Shown piece after piece: positions 45,301 to 54,381 of a DNA stretch of 64,000 nt (its first letter is position 1; every line of letters starts with the position of its first letter). The translations under genes were made by a program, and so were the position numbers. The notes under the pieces are model-generated. The model ran no database searches, was not told the origin of the DNA, and worked only from the letters and a program-made list of their open reading frames with translations. The stretch comes from G963665405 sp963665405 (GTDB lineage Bacteria; Chloroflexota; Dehalococcoidia; Lucifugimonadales; G963665405). The DNA is taken from positions 930,001 through 994,000 of the forward strand of contig OY762261.2 in assembly GCA_963665405.2 (NCBI GenBank), given 5' to 3'.

Positions 45301-47358
45301 ATGCGGCCAGGAGAGGTAGTCGTTGCGCGCCTTAAGGGCGGCGCCAGGGTGGTCCGTCTTCTGGACGACGGTCCCTCCGAGGTCCGGCTCGCCCTGGGAC
45401 GAAACCGGGAGGCGAGGGTGCCGAAGGACCGGATCATCCTCGCCACGGGGGTCGCCGCCGCGGGAGAAGACGACGTCGGGAGGATCCGCGACCTGAGCGA
45501 GGAGCTGGCTTCGACCATCGACCTCTCCGAGGTCTGGGACCTCGCCGCCGGCGAGGGGTCATCCATGAGCCTGGACGACCTCGCGGAGCTGCTGTGGGGC
45601 CCGCCGGTCGATCCGGCCCACAGGGTCGGCCTGCTCCTTCATCTGGAACGGACACCGCTCTATTTCGTCGAGGCCGGCGGACGGTACGTTCCGCAGTCGA
45701 GGGACGCCGTCTCGAAGAGCCTCGCTCGCAGGGCGAGCGAGGCGGACCGCGCCGAGCAGACCGACGCGTTGATCGAGATGCTCTATCGGGGGCGTCTGTC
45801 CGACCGGTTAGAGCCGTTTCAGGTCGGCCTTGTGGGGGACCTGCGGAGCTATGCGATCTTCGGCGAGGATCACCCCCGGTCCCGGACCGCGGAACTGTTC
45901 GCCTCGGAGTTGGTTCGGGGGAGCGGCGACCTTCAGCGTGTGAGTTTCGACATCCTGGTCGGGGCGGGCGTCCTGTCGCCCGACGAGCCTCTGGAGCTGC
46001 ACCGTGCGGGTATAGAGCCGGAGTTCCCGCAGGACGCGATCGACGAGGCGGACTCCGTCGATCTGTCTGCGGTGCTGGACATCCCTGGGAGGCTCGATCT
46101 TACCGAGCTGACGGCGATCACCGTCGACGATGAAGGGACGGAGGACCGAGACGACGCCCTGTCCGTGGAGGTCGTGGACCCGGACGCCGGCGGCTCGGAT
46201 CGCACATACACCGTCGGTATCCACATCGCCGACGCCGGGGCCCTCGTACCCGCGGGAGGCGCTATGGACCTCGAGGCCGACCGTCGCATGGCGACGGTGT
46301 ATCTGCCCGAGCTCAAGATCGGCATGCTTCCCTCGAGGGTGTCGAGCGGGCTGGGGAGCCTGGCCCCGGGCGAGATGCGCGCCGCCGTCAGCCTGCTGGC
46401 TCGAGTAACGGAGTCCGGCGAGGTTCTCGAGTGGGACCTGTCGCCATCGGTGGTCAGAAGCCGGGCGGCCCTGACCTACGAGAGAGCTGATATAGCGCTG
46501 GAGGACCCGTCAGACCCGTCGCACCGGCTGCTCTCCTCGCTCGATCGGATAACAAAGTCGCTGCACCAGAGACGTGCCGAGGCCGGGGCGATCATGCTCG
46601 AAAGGCCGGAGATCAGCGTCAAGCTCGGCCCGTCGGGCGAGCCCGAAGTTCGCGTGTTGGCAAGGACCTCCCCGGCCCGCCGCCTGGTGGCGGAGCTGAT
46701 GATCCTATGCAACACGCTGATGGCGGAGTTCTGCCGCAGAGAAGACCTGCCCGTGTCGTACCGGAGCCAGCGGTCGCCCGACCTGTCCGGACTCCCGTCG
46801 GATCCAGCCGCCCTGAGCGAGTACTTGAATAGCGTCCTCGGCCAGTACACGCTGATGCGGCGTCTCACGCCCGCGGAGATATCCGTCGAGCCGGCGCCGC
46901 ACCGTGGGCTGGGCGTCGACGCCTACGTCCAGGCCACATCGCCCCTCAGACGCTATCCGGACCTGGTCACGCAGCGCCAGATCAGCCGCTTCCTGAGCTC
47001 CGGATCGCCGCTCTACAGTCGCGACGAGGTGGCGTCCGTCGCGCAGCGCGCCGAAGAGCAGCTCCGAGAGATCGCGCGGCTGGAGGACGCGAGGGAGCGC
47101 TACTGGCTCCTCAAGTACCTCAAGCTCTCCAGGCTGGATGCCCCGGATTCAGACGACCGATCGGCGACGTTCGAGGCGACGGTGCTGGAGAGCGCGCCGG
47201 GACGGCCCGCGCTGCTCGAGCTAGTCGAGTACCCGTTCCGAGTGAGAGCCGTGCTGCCGTCCAAGTGTGTTCCCGGCGACGTGGTCACGCTGCGGCTGCA
47301 CGGCGTGGACCTGTGGAGCCGGGCCGCTCGTTTCGCGCATACGGAGGGTCGCGGGTAG
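45301..47358 (+). CDS. RNase II/R-family (RNB) 3'-5' exoribonuclease
   Basis: Protein of 685 residues. The RNB core begins near residue 260 with TVDDEGTEDRDDALSVE, the catalytic aspartate cluster. RMATVYLPELKIGMLPSRVS and YVQATSPLRRYPDLVTQRQI follow (the Arg-rich RNB end). The N-terminal part, about 250 residues, has an SH3-like/winged region as in chloroplast and cyanobacterial RNase II. A C-terminal S1 domain is short or lacking. It degrades RNA processively to short oligomers. Its last 138 bases are covered on the other strand by the tail of the next gene. Confidence 0.92.
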   Translation: MRPGEVVVARLKGGARVVRLLDDGPSEVRLALGRNREARVPKDRIILATGVAAAGEDDVGRIRDLSEELASTIDLSEVWDLAAGEGSSMSLDDLAELLWGPPVDPAHRVGLLLHLERTPLYFVEAGGRYVPQSRDAVSKSLARRASEADRAEQTDALIEMLYRGRLSDRLEPFQVGLVGDLRSYAIFGEDHPRSRTAELFASELVRGSGDLQRVSFDILVGAGVLSPDEPLELHRAGIEPEFPQDAIDEADSVDLSAVLDIPGRLDLTELTAITVDDEGTEDRDDALSVEVVDPDAGGSDRTYTVGIHIADAGALVPAGGAMDLEADRRMATVYLPELKIGMLPSRVSSGLGSLAPGEMRAAVSLLARVTESGEVLEWDLSPSVVRSRAALTYERADIALEDPSDPSHRLLSSLDRITKSLHQRRAEAGAIMLERPEISVKLGPSGEPEVRVLARTSPARRLVAELMILCNTLMAEFCRREDLPVSYRSQRSPDLSGLPSDPAALSEYLNSVLGQYTLMRRLTPAEISVEPAPHRGLGVDAYVQATSPLRRYPDLVTQRQISRFLSSGSPLYSRDEVASVAQRAEEQLREIARLEDARERYWLLKYLKLSRLDAPDSDDRSATFEATVLESAPGRPALLELVEYPFRVRAVLPSKCVPGDVVTLRLHGVDLWSRAARFAHTEGRG

Positions 47359-48240
47359 AGGGCTGCCTCCCGGGTCCAGGTGCCTGCTCTGAGACAAGGG
47401 GTCGAGCACTCGATCTTCCCGCTGCCTTGGCAACAGGGCGACAAGCTGATAAATGGACCAGGCAAAGGGAACGTAGCCGAGGTATCCGAGGATCGGCATC
47501 TCGAACACCTTCAGGAAGCCCAGGTGTGGGATGTCATAGATCCATTTCGGGGCGGCCCAGAAGTTCCAGAACTCCCACAGGATTCCGCACCAGATGCCCG
47601 CGATGCCCACGCCCACGGCGAGACGCCACTCCCCGGCCCGCAGGTCCATGAGAATGGACCGGCCGCCTCTGAGGCCGACGAGCCCGTCGACCACCAGAAA
47701 CGGTGAGACCCATACCAGCGGAAAGAACACCTCGCCGAACCCGTAGACGAGGGGCAGCATCCCCAGGCCGACGGCGACCTCGCCGGCGAAGAGCCGGCGG
47801 TCGCCCCGCGGGGGGCGAACGGCCTCCAAGAAGCGGAGTCTGGGAAGAGTCAGGCGCCAGGCGGAGTCGAGTGCCGGCACCACGGTCGAGAAGGCGAGCG
47901 ATGCCAGGAGGGTGTACTCCAAGCCGTCGTACTCGCTGGTTCGGATGTACTCCCAGCTGCCGACTCTGACGTTCACCAGCTCGAACCACCACCATACCGG
48001 GCCGGCGACGAGTATGAGCAGCAGGTGCCGGCGCCATCCCGGGTGCCCTCGCTCGCCAGCCGCGTACATCAGCAGCGTGGCCGCGACCCAGGTTCCGGTG
48101 AAGAAGAATGGGCCCCAGTACGACGAGAGCGACCAAAGAAGCGTCCACGATACGACCAGAAGCGGGATGGCGACGAGCGCTATTCCCAGCCTGCTTCGCA
48201 CCCCGACCTGCTCGAGTGGACCCGCGACAGGGATATTCAT
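47221..48240 (-). CDS. Multi-pass membrane protein
   Basis: Protein of 339 residues with about seven or eight membrane helices (near residues 18-40, 45-63, 73-92, 105-128, 155-175, 178-196, 215-240, 262-282). Trp- and Gly-rich text such as VWWWFELVNVRVGSWEY and GILWEFWNFWAAPKWIY suggests a carotenoid- or lipid-type membrane protein, but I do not recognise the family. The last 57 residues are polar and lie partly antisense to the RNase gene, and may be a run-on after loss of an earlier stop. Confidence 0.75.
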   Translation of the reverse strand: MNIPVAGPLEQVGVRSRLGIALVAIPLLVVSWTLLWSLSSYWGPFFFTGTWVAATLLMYAAGERGHPGWRRHLLLILVAGPVWWWFELVNVRVGSWEYIRTSEYDGLEYTLLASLAFSTVVPALDSAWRLTLPRLRFLEAVRPPRGDRRLFAGEVAVGLGMLPLVYGFGEVFFPLVWVSPFLVVDGLVGLRGGRSILMDLRAGEWRLAVGVGIAGIWCGILWEFWNFWAAPKWIYDIPHLGFLKVFEMPILGYLGYVPFAWSIYQLVALLPRQREDRVLDPLSQSRHLDPGGSPLPATLRMRETSGPAPQVHAVQPQRDHVAGNTLGRQHGSHSERVLD

Positions 48241-48557
48241 GCTGAGAGCCGCTGATGCGCGGCTCCTGCGTCCTCCTCGTAGGCTTGTCCACGGACCGGC
48301 CGTTGGCTGGCCTGGGCTGTGCCCCCCTCGTGTCGCCAGTATAATGATACAAACCACCACGGATGTCCACCTCAAACAGGGTGCGCATCCGGGAAAGCGC
48401 GATCTGCTGGTTAGGTTTATCGGCCCATTCTCGGCACCACTCTACGACAATAGACTCCGATATGCTCGGAGTAGAACTGAATCCATACCGCTCTCCCCGT
48501 GATTCGATAGAATGCTCCGTTCACGGATGCGGCTGAGGGCGGCGCAGGAGGACTGCT
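48241..48557. other. Intergenic region before the phosphotriesterase gene
   Basis: 317 bases with no gene I can support. TATAAT at 48340-48345 and TAGAAT at 48508-48513 stand out, but neither has a convincing -35 partner. Confidence 0.4.
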
Positions 48558-49511
48558 ATGGCCACTGTCAACTCCGTTCTGGGACCGCTCGATACGTCGG
48601 ATCTGGGATTCACTCTCTCTCACGAGCACATCCTGGAGACGTCGGCGGGCATTCAGCAGATCTACCCCGAGTTCGTCGATCGAGACGGCGCCATAGCCGA
48701 AGCCGTGGTCAGGCTCCGTGAGGTCTACGAAGCTGGTGTGAGGACCCTGGTCGACGTCACCACGATCGATCTCGGGCGGGACATCCGACTCCTGGAGCAG
48801 GTGTCACGGGAGTCGGGCGTCAACATAATCTGCGCCACGGGGACCTGGCTCGACATCCCCCGCGCATTCTGGGAGGCGGACCCGGACGATGTCGCGGCGC
48901 TGTACGTCCGTGAGATCGAGGAGGGCATCGAAGGGACCGGGATCAAGGCCGGCATCATCAAGGTCGCCAACGATCGAGGAGGCGTGACCCCCGAAGCGGA
49001 GATCATCCTGAGGGCGGCGGCAAGGGCTCAGAAGAGGACCGGCGTGCCGATTTCCACGCATACCTGGGCGGCCGAGAGGATCGGCTACGCACAGCTCGAC
49101 ATCTTCGAGGACGAGGGCGTGGACCTGAGCCGGGTGTACATCGGCCACAGCAACGACTCTACCGACATGGACTACCTGACGGGACTGGTCGGCCGCGGGG
49201 CCTGGCTTGGACTGGACCGCACGCCCGGCGGATTCGTTCCTGAAACACCCGGCTGGGAAGTCCGGACTCGGACGATCAAGCAGCTTATCGATGCCGGTGT
49301 CTCGGACCGCATCATGCTGTCACACGACTGGTCGATCGACTCTGGGATCATCGGCAAGGAGTCGACCAGGCTCTATCACGAGAACAACCCAGACGGATTC
49401 CTCTTCATAAGCCGTCACGTTCTACCCCGGCTCACGGAGATGGGCGTCTCGGACGAGACCATCCGCGCTATGATGGTCGACAATCCACGACGCTTTTTCG
49501 AGGGCTCCTGA
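48558..49511 (+). CDS. Phosphotriesterase-family metal hydrolase
   Basis: Amidohydrolase-fold protein of 317 residues. The N-terminal metal site is FTLSHEHIL (His-x-His), the bridging Lys region is GIIKVANDRGG, two further His are in ISTHTWAAE and YIGHSNDS, and the last Asp is in IMLSHDWSID. This is the PTE/lactonase-like group (Php/RpaA branch) acting on lactones or phosphoesters. GCAGGAGG precedes the ATG. No signal peptide is seen, so it is cytosolic. Confidence 0.92.
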   Translation: MATVNSVLGPLDTSDLGFTLSHEHILETSAGIQQIYPEFVDRDGAIAEAVVRLREVYEAGVRTLVDVTTIDLGRDIRLLEQVSRESGVNIICATGTWLDIPRAFWEADPDDVAALYVREIEEGIEGTGIKAGIIKVANDRGGVTPEAEIILRAAARAQKRTGVPISTHTWAAERIGYAQLDIFEDEGVDLSRVYIGHSNDSTDMDYLTGLVGRGAWLGLDRTPGGFVPETPGWEVRTRTIKQLIDAGVSDRIMLSHDWSIDSGIIGKESTRLYHENNPDGFLFISRHVLPRLTEMGVSDETIRAMMVDNPRRFFEGS

Positions 49512-49911
49512 CTGCGGCGGAGCCCCAGTCCGTGCCGGGTACGGCCGAAGCGCCGTCCGACCGGGACTCTTGGGGCCAGGGCCTTTTCAAAGTCCGATAG
49601 TTGGCCATCCAGCGGTCGTTCCACGCCTCCGTCTTTCCTGCGCGTAGGAGCGCACAGGGCATGCACTAGGCCCCGGCCGGGGGTTCCGAAGGGGGCAGAG
49701 CCCCCTTTGCGGGGTTTGGGGTGCCCCAATCCATTGGGCGGGTGGGTGGGAATAAGAGGGCACCTCAACGGGGGAGGTACAGGGAATAGTGGGAGAATGA
49801 GAAGACCCTACTCTTGAAGCTCAGCCTGGGGCGCGACGCGTGCCCCTGCGGGTAAGATACCGGAGCGCCCCCAGGGTCGGAGGCGCGGAGTGCGATCAAG
49901 GAGCGATAGCG
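49512..49911. repeat. Intergenic region with repeat copy 5
   Basis: A divergent hairpin copy lies at 49680-49745. Hairpin 1 is AAGGGGGC-AGA-GCCCCCTT (49689-49707) and hairpin 2 is TTGGGG-TG-CCCCAA (49716-49729). Both stems have sequences unlike other copies but remain paired. The rest of the 400 bases shows no gene. Confidence 0.65.
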
Positions 49912-50838
49912 ATGTCTGAACGCGAGGTGCCGAGCCGGGATGAGGTGAGGTCGTACCTCACCGACCGCCGCAACTGGGGACGCTGGGGCGACAGGGGGTC
50001 CGCCGGGGCCATCAACTTGATAACGGCCGAGAAACGGCTCTCGGCGGTGAAGCTGGTCGAGAAGGGACGAATGGTGTCCCTGAGCAGGCCGTTCCCGGTG
50101 GCGTCGTCTCCGGAGAACCCTCGCCCCGCACAGCACTATGTCGCCGTCTGGGATCGGCCGCCGGGCGGGGGCGCGGCCGTCGACTACTACGGGATCATGT
50201 ACCACGGGACGGCTACGACCCACATCGACGCCCTATGCCACGTCTGGGACGAGAACGGCGGGTGGGACGGCAAAAGACCCGAGGATACGATCGGCTTCGG
50301 TGGGGGCAAGTACGGCACCGTCGACGAGTGGAGCGACGGAATCCTGACCCGGGGGGTGCTCCTCGATGTGCCCAGGCATCGTGGAGAGCCGTACGTGACC
50401 CTCGAAAGACCCGTTCACGGCTGGGAGCTGGAGGACGTAGCCAGGAGGCAGGGAGTCGCGATCGAGCCGGGCGACGCCGTCATCGTCTACAGCGGACGGG
50501 ACGCCTACGCCAGAGACCACGGCGGCGTCTGGCTGAACCAGTGGACGGGCTCACCGCGGCCCGGACTGCACGCGTCGTGCCTGCCCTTCGTCCGGGACAA
50601 CGACGTGTCGATCCTTGGCTGGGACATGATGGACGCGGCTCCCAACGAGTACGGGATTCCGTGGACGGTACACGGCGTGATATTCGCCTACGGCGTGGCC
50701 CTTCTGGACAACTGCGGCCTGGAGCCTCTTGCCGCCGCCTGCGCCGAGGAGGGCCGGTACGAGTTCATGCTGACCGTCAACCCGTTGAGAGTGATCGGTG
50801 GCACGGGCTCGCCGGCCAATCCAATAGCCGTGTTCTAG
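49912..50838 (+). CDS. Cyclase-family (kynurenine formamidase-like) metal hydrolase
   Basis: Protein of 308 residues. The metal-binding motif HGTATTHIDALCH (H-x-G-T-x-x-H-x-D-x3-H) is near residue 102. GVLLDVPRHRG, YSGRDAY and GWDMMDAAPNEYG follow the cyclase/formamidase family pattern. Family members open or hydrolyse amides such as formylkynurenine or isatin. The substrate here is unknown. The ATG at 49912 has AAGGAG upstream. Repeat copy 6 follows. Confidence 0.9.
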   Translation: MSEREVPSRDEVRSYLTDRRNWGRWGDRGSAGAINLITAEKRLSAVKLVEKGRMVSLSRPFPVASSPENPRPAQHYVAVWDRPPGGGAAVDYYGIMYHGTATTHIDALCHVWDENGGWDGKRPEDTIGFGGGKYGTVDEWSDGILTRGVLLDVPRHRGEPYVTLERPVHGWELEDVARRQGVAIEPGDAVIVYSGRDAYARDHGGVWLNQWTGSPRPGLHASCLPFVRDNDVSILGWDMMDAAPNEYGIPWTVHGVIFAYGVALLDNCGLEPLAAACAEEGRYEFMLTVNPLRVIGGTGSPANPIAVF

Positions 50839-50863
50839 CGATCGACAGTTTGCTGGGAGAGGG

Positions 50864-50940
50864 ATGGGGAGTGCAGATCCCGACAAGTCGGGATTGCCGG
50901 GAGTCTGAGGGTGTCTCTCAGACATCATCTCCCTTTTTTC
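50864..50940 (+). repeat. Double-hairpin repeat, copy 6
   Basis: Hairpin 1 TCCCGAC-AA-GTCGGGA (50878-50893) equals copy 1. Hairpin 2 is CTGAGGG-TGT-CTCTCAG (50905-50921) with one G-U in the stem. A T-run follows at 50935-50940, so this copy could also act as a terminator after the cyclase gene. Confidence 0.88.
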
Positions 50941-50942
50941 AA

Positions 50943-51623
50943 GTGCGGGAGCCGAGTCAGCTGACACCCCCGATACGAACAATCCATGTAGCGATCCCCG
51001 GTGGCCTGGCGGTGACCGCCGTGGAGACGGCGGCCTCCGGGGCCCCAAGGGGCTGGGTATTCATCTACGCTCCTGGAGCCGGTTCGAGCAGCGAAGACCC
51101 CTTCGGCGTCTTCGCTGCCGAGTCGTTGGCGGCGGAGGGGATCACCGTCGTCAGGTTTCAGTTCCCGTATATGGAGGCCGGGAGACGGTCGCCGGACAGG
51201 ACGCCGGTCCTCGAGGCCACGTGGACCGCGGTCATACAGACGATCGAGTCTCGGGGATCGAGGACGGTCGTGGGTGGCAGGTCGATGGGAGGTCGAATCG
51301 CGTCCCAGGTGGTAGCTAAAGGGGCCAGGGTCGATGCACTGGTGCTGTTCGCGTATCCACTGCACCCTCCGGGCGACCCGTCGCGGCTGCGGGACCGGCA
51401 CCTGCCGGACATCGGCGTCCCGACGCTCTTCTGCTCGGGGACCCGCGACTCCTTCGGAAGCCCGGCCGAGCTGGAGCAGGCGGCGTCCAACGTGCGCTCA
51501 TCCAGGCTCCACCTGCTCGACGGCGCCGACCACGGGTTCGGCGTGCTCAAGCGGTCGGGACGGTCGAAGCAGGACGTATGGCGCGAGGCGGTGGAGGCCA
51601 TGGTCGACTGGCTGCCGGGGTAA
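50943..51623 (+). CDS. Alpha/beta-hydrolase (KANL3/Tex30 type)
   Basis: Protein of about 226 residues. FIYAPGAGSSSEDPF is the oxyanion region, the nucleophile is Ser in VGGRSMGGRIAS, Asp in FCSGTRDSFG, and His in LDGADHGFGV. The KANL3/Tex30 branch is small and soluble, with unclear substrates. The GTG at 50943 is the only start that does not read through repeat copy 6. It lies directly after that copy and the ribosome site is weak, so the start is uncertain. Confidence 0.8.
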   Translation: MREPSQLTPPIRTIHVAIPGGLAVTAVETAASGAPRGWVFIYAPGAGSSSEDPFGVFAAESLAAEGITVVRFQFPYMEAGRRSPDRTPVLEATWTAVIQTIESRGSRTVVGGRSMGGRIASQVVAKGARVDALVLFAYPLHPPGDPSRLRDRHLPDIGVPTLFCSGTRDSFGSPAELEQAASNVRSSRLHLLDGADHGFGVLKRSGRSKQDVWREAVEAMVDWLPG

Positions 51624-51751
51624 CCCGAGTGCAGTCTCTTGTCGATTGACATCGACAGCGCTGCCTATGTAGGCTTCGAGCCAGAGAACGGATTCACGAG
51701 GCGTGGCTGGCGTCTTGACCGAGACGGCGTGCCTTCAGGAAGGTCTTGAGA

Positions 51752-52153
51752 ATGGGAGTCGAAAGGTCCGATACCGGTGCCCGCCTAGGGGTCGGTCGGT
51801 TCGACGCGATAATTATCGACGTCAGAAACCTCGCGGTGGGTGCGAGGTTCTGGTCCAAGGTGCTCGGGGTCCCGATTACCAGTGAGGAGGGACAGTATCT
51901 CAGGCTTGGCCGGCAGGGCGGCGGACCCCGAGTGATCCTCCAGGAGGTTCCGGAGCGGAAGACGGCCAAAAACCGAGTGCACCTCGACTTCAGGGTCAGC
52001 GACGTGCAGGCGGCCCTGGCGCGAGTGGAAGAGCTTGGGGGCAAGAAGATCGACGAGGACCTCTCTGACGGGTCGGTCGTCGTCGTCGACCTCGACGGCA
52101 ACGAGCTCTGCCTTGTAAAGGAGATCTCGGGGACACCGGGCCCCGGCTCTTGA
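51752..52153 (+). CDS. VOC-superfamily (glyoxalase-like) protein
   Basis: Protein of 133 residues. One vicinal-oxygen-chelate unit: FDAIIIDVRNLAVGARFWSKVLG at the N-terminus and VHLDFRVSDVQAALARVEELGG, then VVVVDLDGNELCLVKE. Metal-ligand positions are partly present (His in VHLDF, Glu in NELCLV). Such single-unit proteins dimerise. Function ranges from dioxygenase to antibiotic resistance, and nothing here decides between them. Confidence 0.85.
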   Translation: MGVERSDTGARLGVGRFDAIIIDVRNLAVGARFWSKVLGVPITSEEGQYLRLGRQGGGPRVILQEVPERKTAKNRVHLDFRVSDVQAALARVEELGGKKIDEDLSDGSVVVVDLDGNELCLVKEISGTPGPGS

Positions 52154-52182
52154 GGGGACTCTCGAAGCCGGTTGCATCAGGC

Positions 52183-52259
52183 TGGTCGGGGAGGGGGGAC
52201 TTGAACCCCCGGCCTCGGCGTCCCAAACGCCGCGCGCTACCAAGCTGCGCCACTCCCCG
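52183..52259 (-). tRNA. tRNA-Pro (TGG)
   Basis: Minus strand. The acceptor CGGGGAG pairs with CTCCCCG, the D stem is GCGC/GCGC, the anticodon stem CGGCG/CGCCG has loop TTTGGGA (anticodon TGG), and the T arm is GGGGG-TTCAAGT-CCCCC. The CCA end is encoded. Confidence 0.97.
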
Positions 52260-52276
52260 GCACCGTCCATGACTTG

Positions 52277-52305
52277 ATGATAAGGTGACGCGCCCGCCTT
52301 CGCAA
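52277..52305 (-). promoter_or_regulatory. tRNA-Pro promoter
   Basis: Minus-strand -35 TTGCGA (52305-52300), 17-base spacer, -10 TATCAT (52282-52277), about 18 bases before the mature tRNA. Confidence 0.7.
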
Positions 52306-52365
52306 GGAAACCGGCCCTGAATACAATTCGATCGTGGGCCAGATGTCTCCCGGCGGGATGATGAC

Positions 52366-52428
52366 ATATGGGTGCGCGGAGGGACGAAGCCCCTTCGCCG
52401 GGAGTCTGAAGGACACCCTGCTAGAATC
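52366..52428 (+). repeat. Degenerate hairpin repeat, copy 7
   Basis: It contains GTGCGCGG...GAAGCCCC and GCCGGGAGTCTGAAGGACAC, which match the spacer between hairpins in copies 1, 4 and 6. Both stems are decayed. Confidence 0.6.
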
Positions 52429-52457
52429 GCCGTAGAAGCTCGCCGGGACCTGGACCC

Positions 52458-53153
52458 GTGGTACAGATGATCTCAAGCATCAAGGACACGCTGCTCGACC
52501 TGCTCTTCCCATTGACGTGCCTGGTCTGTCACCGGGAGGGTGGGCTGCTGTGCGACGGGTGCGAGCCCGCTCTGACCCGGCTGGAGCCGCCGTTCTGCGA
52601 GGTCTGCGCCGATCCGGGCTCCTCGCCCTTCTGCTCATGGTGCGCGGCGAAGAGGCCGCCGATAGACGTCGTCAGAGCCCCCTATATGATGGTCGGGCCG
52701 CTGAAGGAGATGGTCTACGGCCTCAAGTACAGAGGCGTTCGGGCAGCGGTGCCGGTCATGGGCCGGCTGCTCGCCGGCTACCTTGGCTCGCATCCCCTGC
52801 CGGCCGATGTCCTCGTACCCGTGCCGCTCCATCATCGCAGGGAGCGCGATCGCGGGTACAACCAGTCGGAGCTTCTGGCCCGCGAAGTGGCGAAGCTGTC
52901 AGGGCTGCCCGATGATCGGGGGCTTCTTCGCAGGACCCAGAACTCGCGTCCGCAGGTCTCGACTGCGACGATCAGCGAGCGCAGGGGCAACGTCGAGGGG
53001 GTCTTCGAGTGCGTCGCCGAGGTCGGTGGTGGACGTGTGCTCCTCATCGACGACGTGGCGACGACGGGAGCCACCGTGTCGGCATGCGCCGGGGCCCTGA
53101 AGGACGCGGGCGCGAGCTACGTGGCCGCGCTCGTCCTGGCTCGCCAGGCCTAG
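52458..53153 (+). CDS. comF: ComF-family phosphoribosyltransferase-like protein
   Basis: Protein of 231 residues. The N-terminal double zinc-ribbon has Cys pairs (CLVC, CDGC, CEVC, CSWC) within residues 20-62. The C-terminal PRTase fold has VLLIDDVATTGATVSACA near residue 195 and the RGYNQSELLA helix. ComF proteins act in DNA uptake and replication restart. No other competence gene is nearby. The start is GTG 52458, or ATG 52467 three codons on. Confidence 0.92.
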   Translation: MVQMISSIKDTLLDLLFPLTCLVCHREGGLLCDGCEPALTRLEPPFCEVCADPGSSPFCSWCAAKRPPIDVVRAPYMMVGPLKEMVYGLKYRGVRAAVPVMGRLLAGYLGSHPLPADVLVPVPLHHRRERDRGYNQSELLAREVAKLSGLPDDRGLLRRTQNSRPQVSTATISERRGNVEGVFECVAEVGGGRVLLIDDVATTGATVSACAGALKDAGASYVAALVLARQA

Positions 53154-53175
53154 GGTTAAGGTCGGGGCCGGCCGG

Positions 53176-53559
53176 TTACTGGTCCAGAAGAAGGTCGGTC
53201 CTGTCGGTCAGCATGATGTAGGGCTCGCCCCACTGCTCCGTGCTGGCGATGTCCCACCCCTCGACGCTCTCCAGCGGCCTCAGCCGGATGCCCCAGTCCC
53301 CGCCATACACCAGGTGCACCTCGTCCTGTCCGGAGTCGGACACCGGGACGTACATCGCCGGACAGGGCGTTCCGCCTCCGTCGCTGCGCCAGCCGGTGAC
53401 CTGATAGACGCCGTGGGGGTGGCCCGGCTCGAACAGCCGGACCCTGCCGATGCTCACGGGCTCGGCCCTGGCCTCGTAGACCAGCATCGGAAGATACTCG
53501 CAGTTGTCGTTCTCTTCCGTTTCGAGATAGATCTGTGTGACCACAACGTCCCTCGGCAC
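53176..53559 (-). CDS. Hypothetical protein
   Basis: Soluble protein of 127 residues, mostly beta-like, with many Gly, Pro and acidic residues (VVVTQIYLETEENDNCEYLP, RLFEPGHPHGVYQVTGW, YGGDWGIRLRPLESVEGW). No family recognised and no signal peptide. The GTG start is uncertain. It lies 29 bases after the fabI stop on the same strand, so it may be the last gene of the LLM-fabI unit. Confidence 0.6.
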   Translation of the reverse strand: MPRDVVVTQIYLETEENDNCEYLPMLVYEARAEPVSIGRVRLFEPGHPHGVYQVTGWRSDGGGTPCPAMYVPVSDSGQDEVHLVYGGDWGIRLRPLESVEGWDIASTEQWGEPYIMLTDRTDLLLDQ

Positions 53560-53588
53560 AGCCCGGGCGCGGACAGATGGCCCGAGGT

Positions 53589-54365
53589 CTATATACCCAT
53601 GACGTGGTATCCGGTGTCGACGTGGAGCACCTCGCCCGTCACCCCGCTGGACAGATCGCTGCTCAGGTACAGCGCCGTCTTCGCCACCTCGTCGACCCTG
53701 ACGTTCCGCCTCAGGGGAGACCGCTCGGCGTGTATCCTCTTCATGTCACGGTAGTGGTCGATCACCCGCGAGGAGAGTGTGTCGATGGGGCCGGCCGAGA
53801 TCGCGTTGACCCGGATGTCGTGCTCGCCCAGGTCGTAGGCCAGCTGCCGGACCTCGTTCTCCAGCGCGGCCTTGGCCGTCCCCATGATGTTGTACCCCGG
53901 GAAAACCCGCTCCGCCGCCAGAAAGGTCATGGCGACCAGGCTGCCGCCATGCTCCTTCATGAGCTCGGTCGCGTTTCTGGCTATTGGAATGAGCGAATAG
54001 GCGCTGACGTCGAGGGCCAGCCTGAACCCCTCTCGTCCCGTGCGGACGAACGAGCCCCCCAGGTCGTCGCGATTGGCGAAGGCGATGCTGTGGACGACCA
54101 CGTCGAGCTGGTTCATCTCGCCACCGATGCGCCGGAAGGCCTCCGCGATGTTGTCGTCCGAGCTGACGTCGCACTCGATCAGCATAGTGTCCTGCCACTC
54201 GGCCGACAGGGACTCGACGTTTCCGCGGAGCCTCTCGTTCTGGTAGGCCAGGACGAGCCTTGCGCCGGCCTCGTGCAGCTTCTCCGCTATCGCCCACGCG
54301 ATGCTCCGGTGATTCGCCACGCCGAACACCAGCGCGTTCTTACCTTCCAGGTCGATCGGGTACAT
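53589..54365 (-). CDS. fabI: Enoyl-ACP reductase (NADH), FabI
   Basis: Protein of 258 residues. ALVFGVANHRSIAWAIA at the N-terminus is the FabI cofactor motif. VHSIAFANRDDLGG, the active site Tyr-x6-Lys (YNIMGTAK), and SAGPIDTLSSR follow. It performs the same reaction as FabL at 37.9 kb but belongs to a distinct branch and is the usual triclosan target. It lies 16 bases after the LLM oxidoreductase stop, in one transcription unit. Confidence 0.95.
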   Translation of the reverse strand: MYPIDLEGKNALVFGVANHRSIAWAIAEKLHEAGARLVLAYQNERLRGNVESLSAEWQDTMLIECDVSSDDNIAEAFRRIGGEMNQLDVVVHSIAFANRDDLGGSFVRTGREGFRLALDVSAYSLIPIARNATELMKEHGGSLVAMTFLAAERVFPGYNIMGTAKAALENEVRQLAYDLGEHDIRVNAISAGPIDTLSSRVIDHYRDMKRIHAERSPLRRNVRVDEVAKTALYLSSDLSSGVTGEVLHVDTGYHVMGI

Positions 54366-54381
54366 TCAGTCCTCCGCTCGG

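Noticed and set aside
50235..50942. Fusion of the cyclase region with the downstream alpha/beta-hydrolase
   Set aside because: The long frame is out of phase with the real cyclase gene, is Arg-rich shadow sequence, and passes through repeat copy 6.
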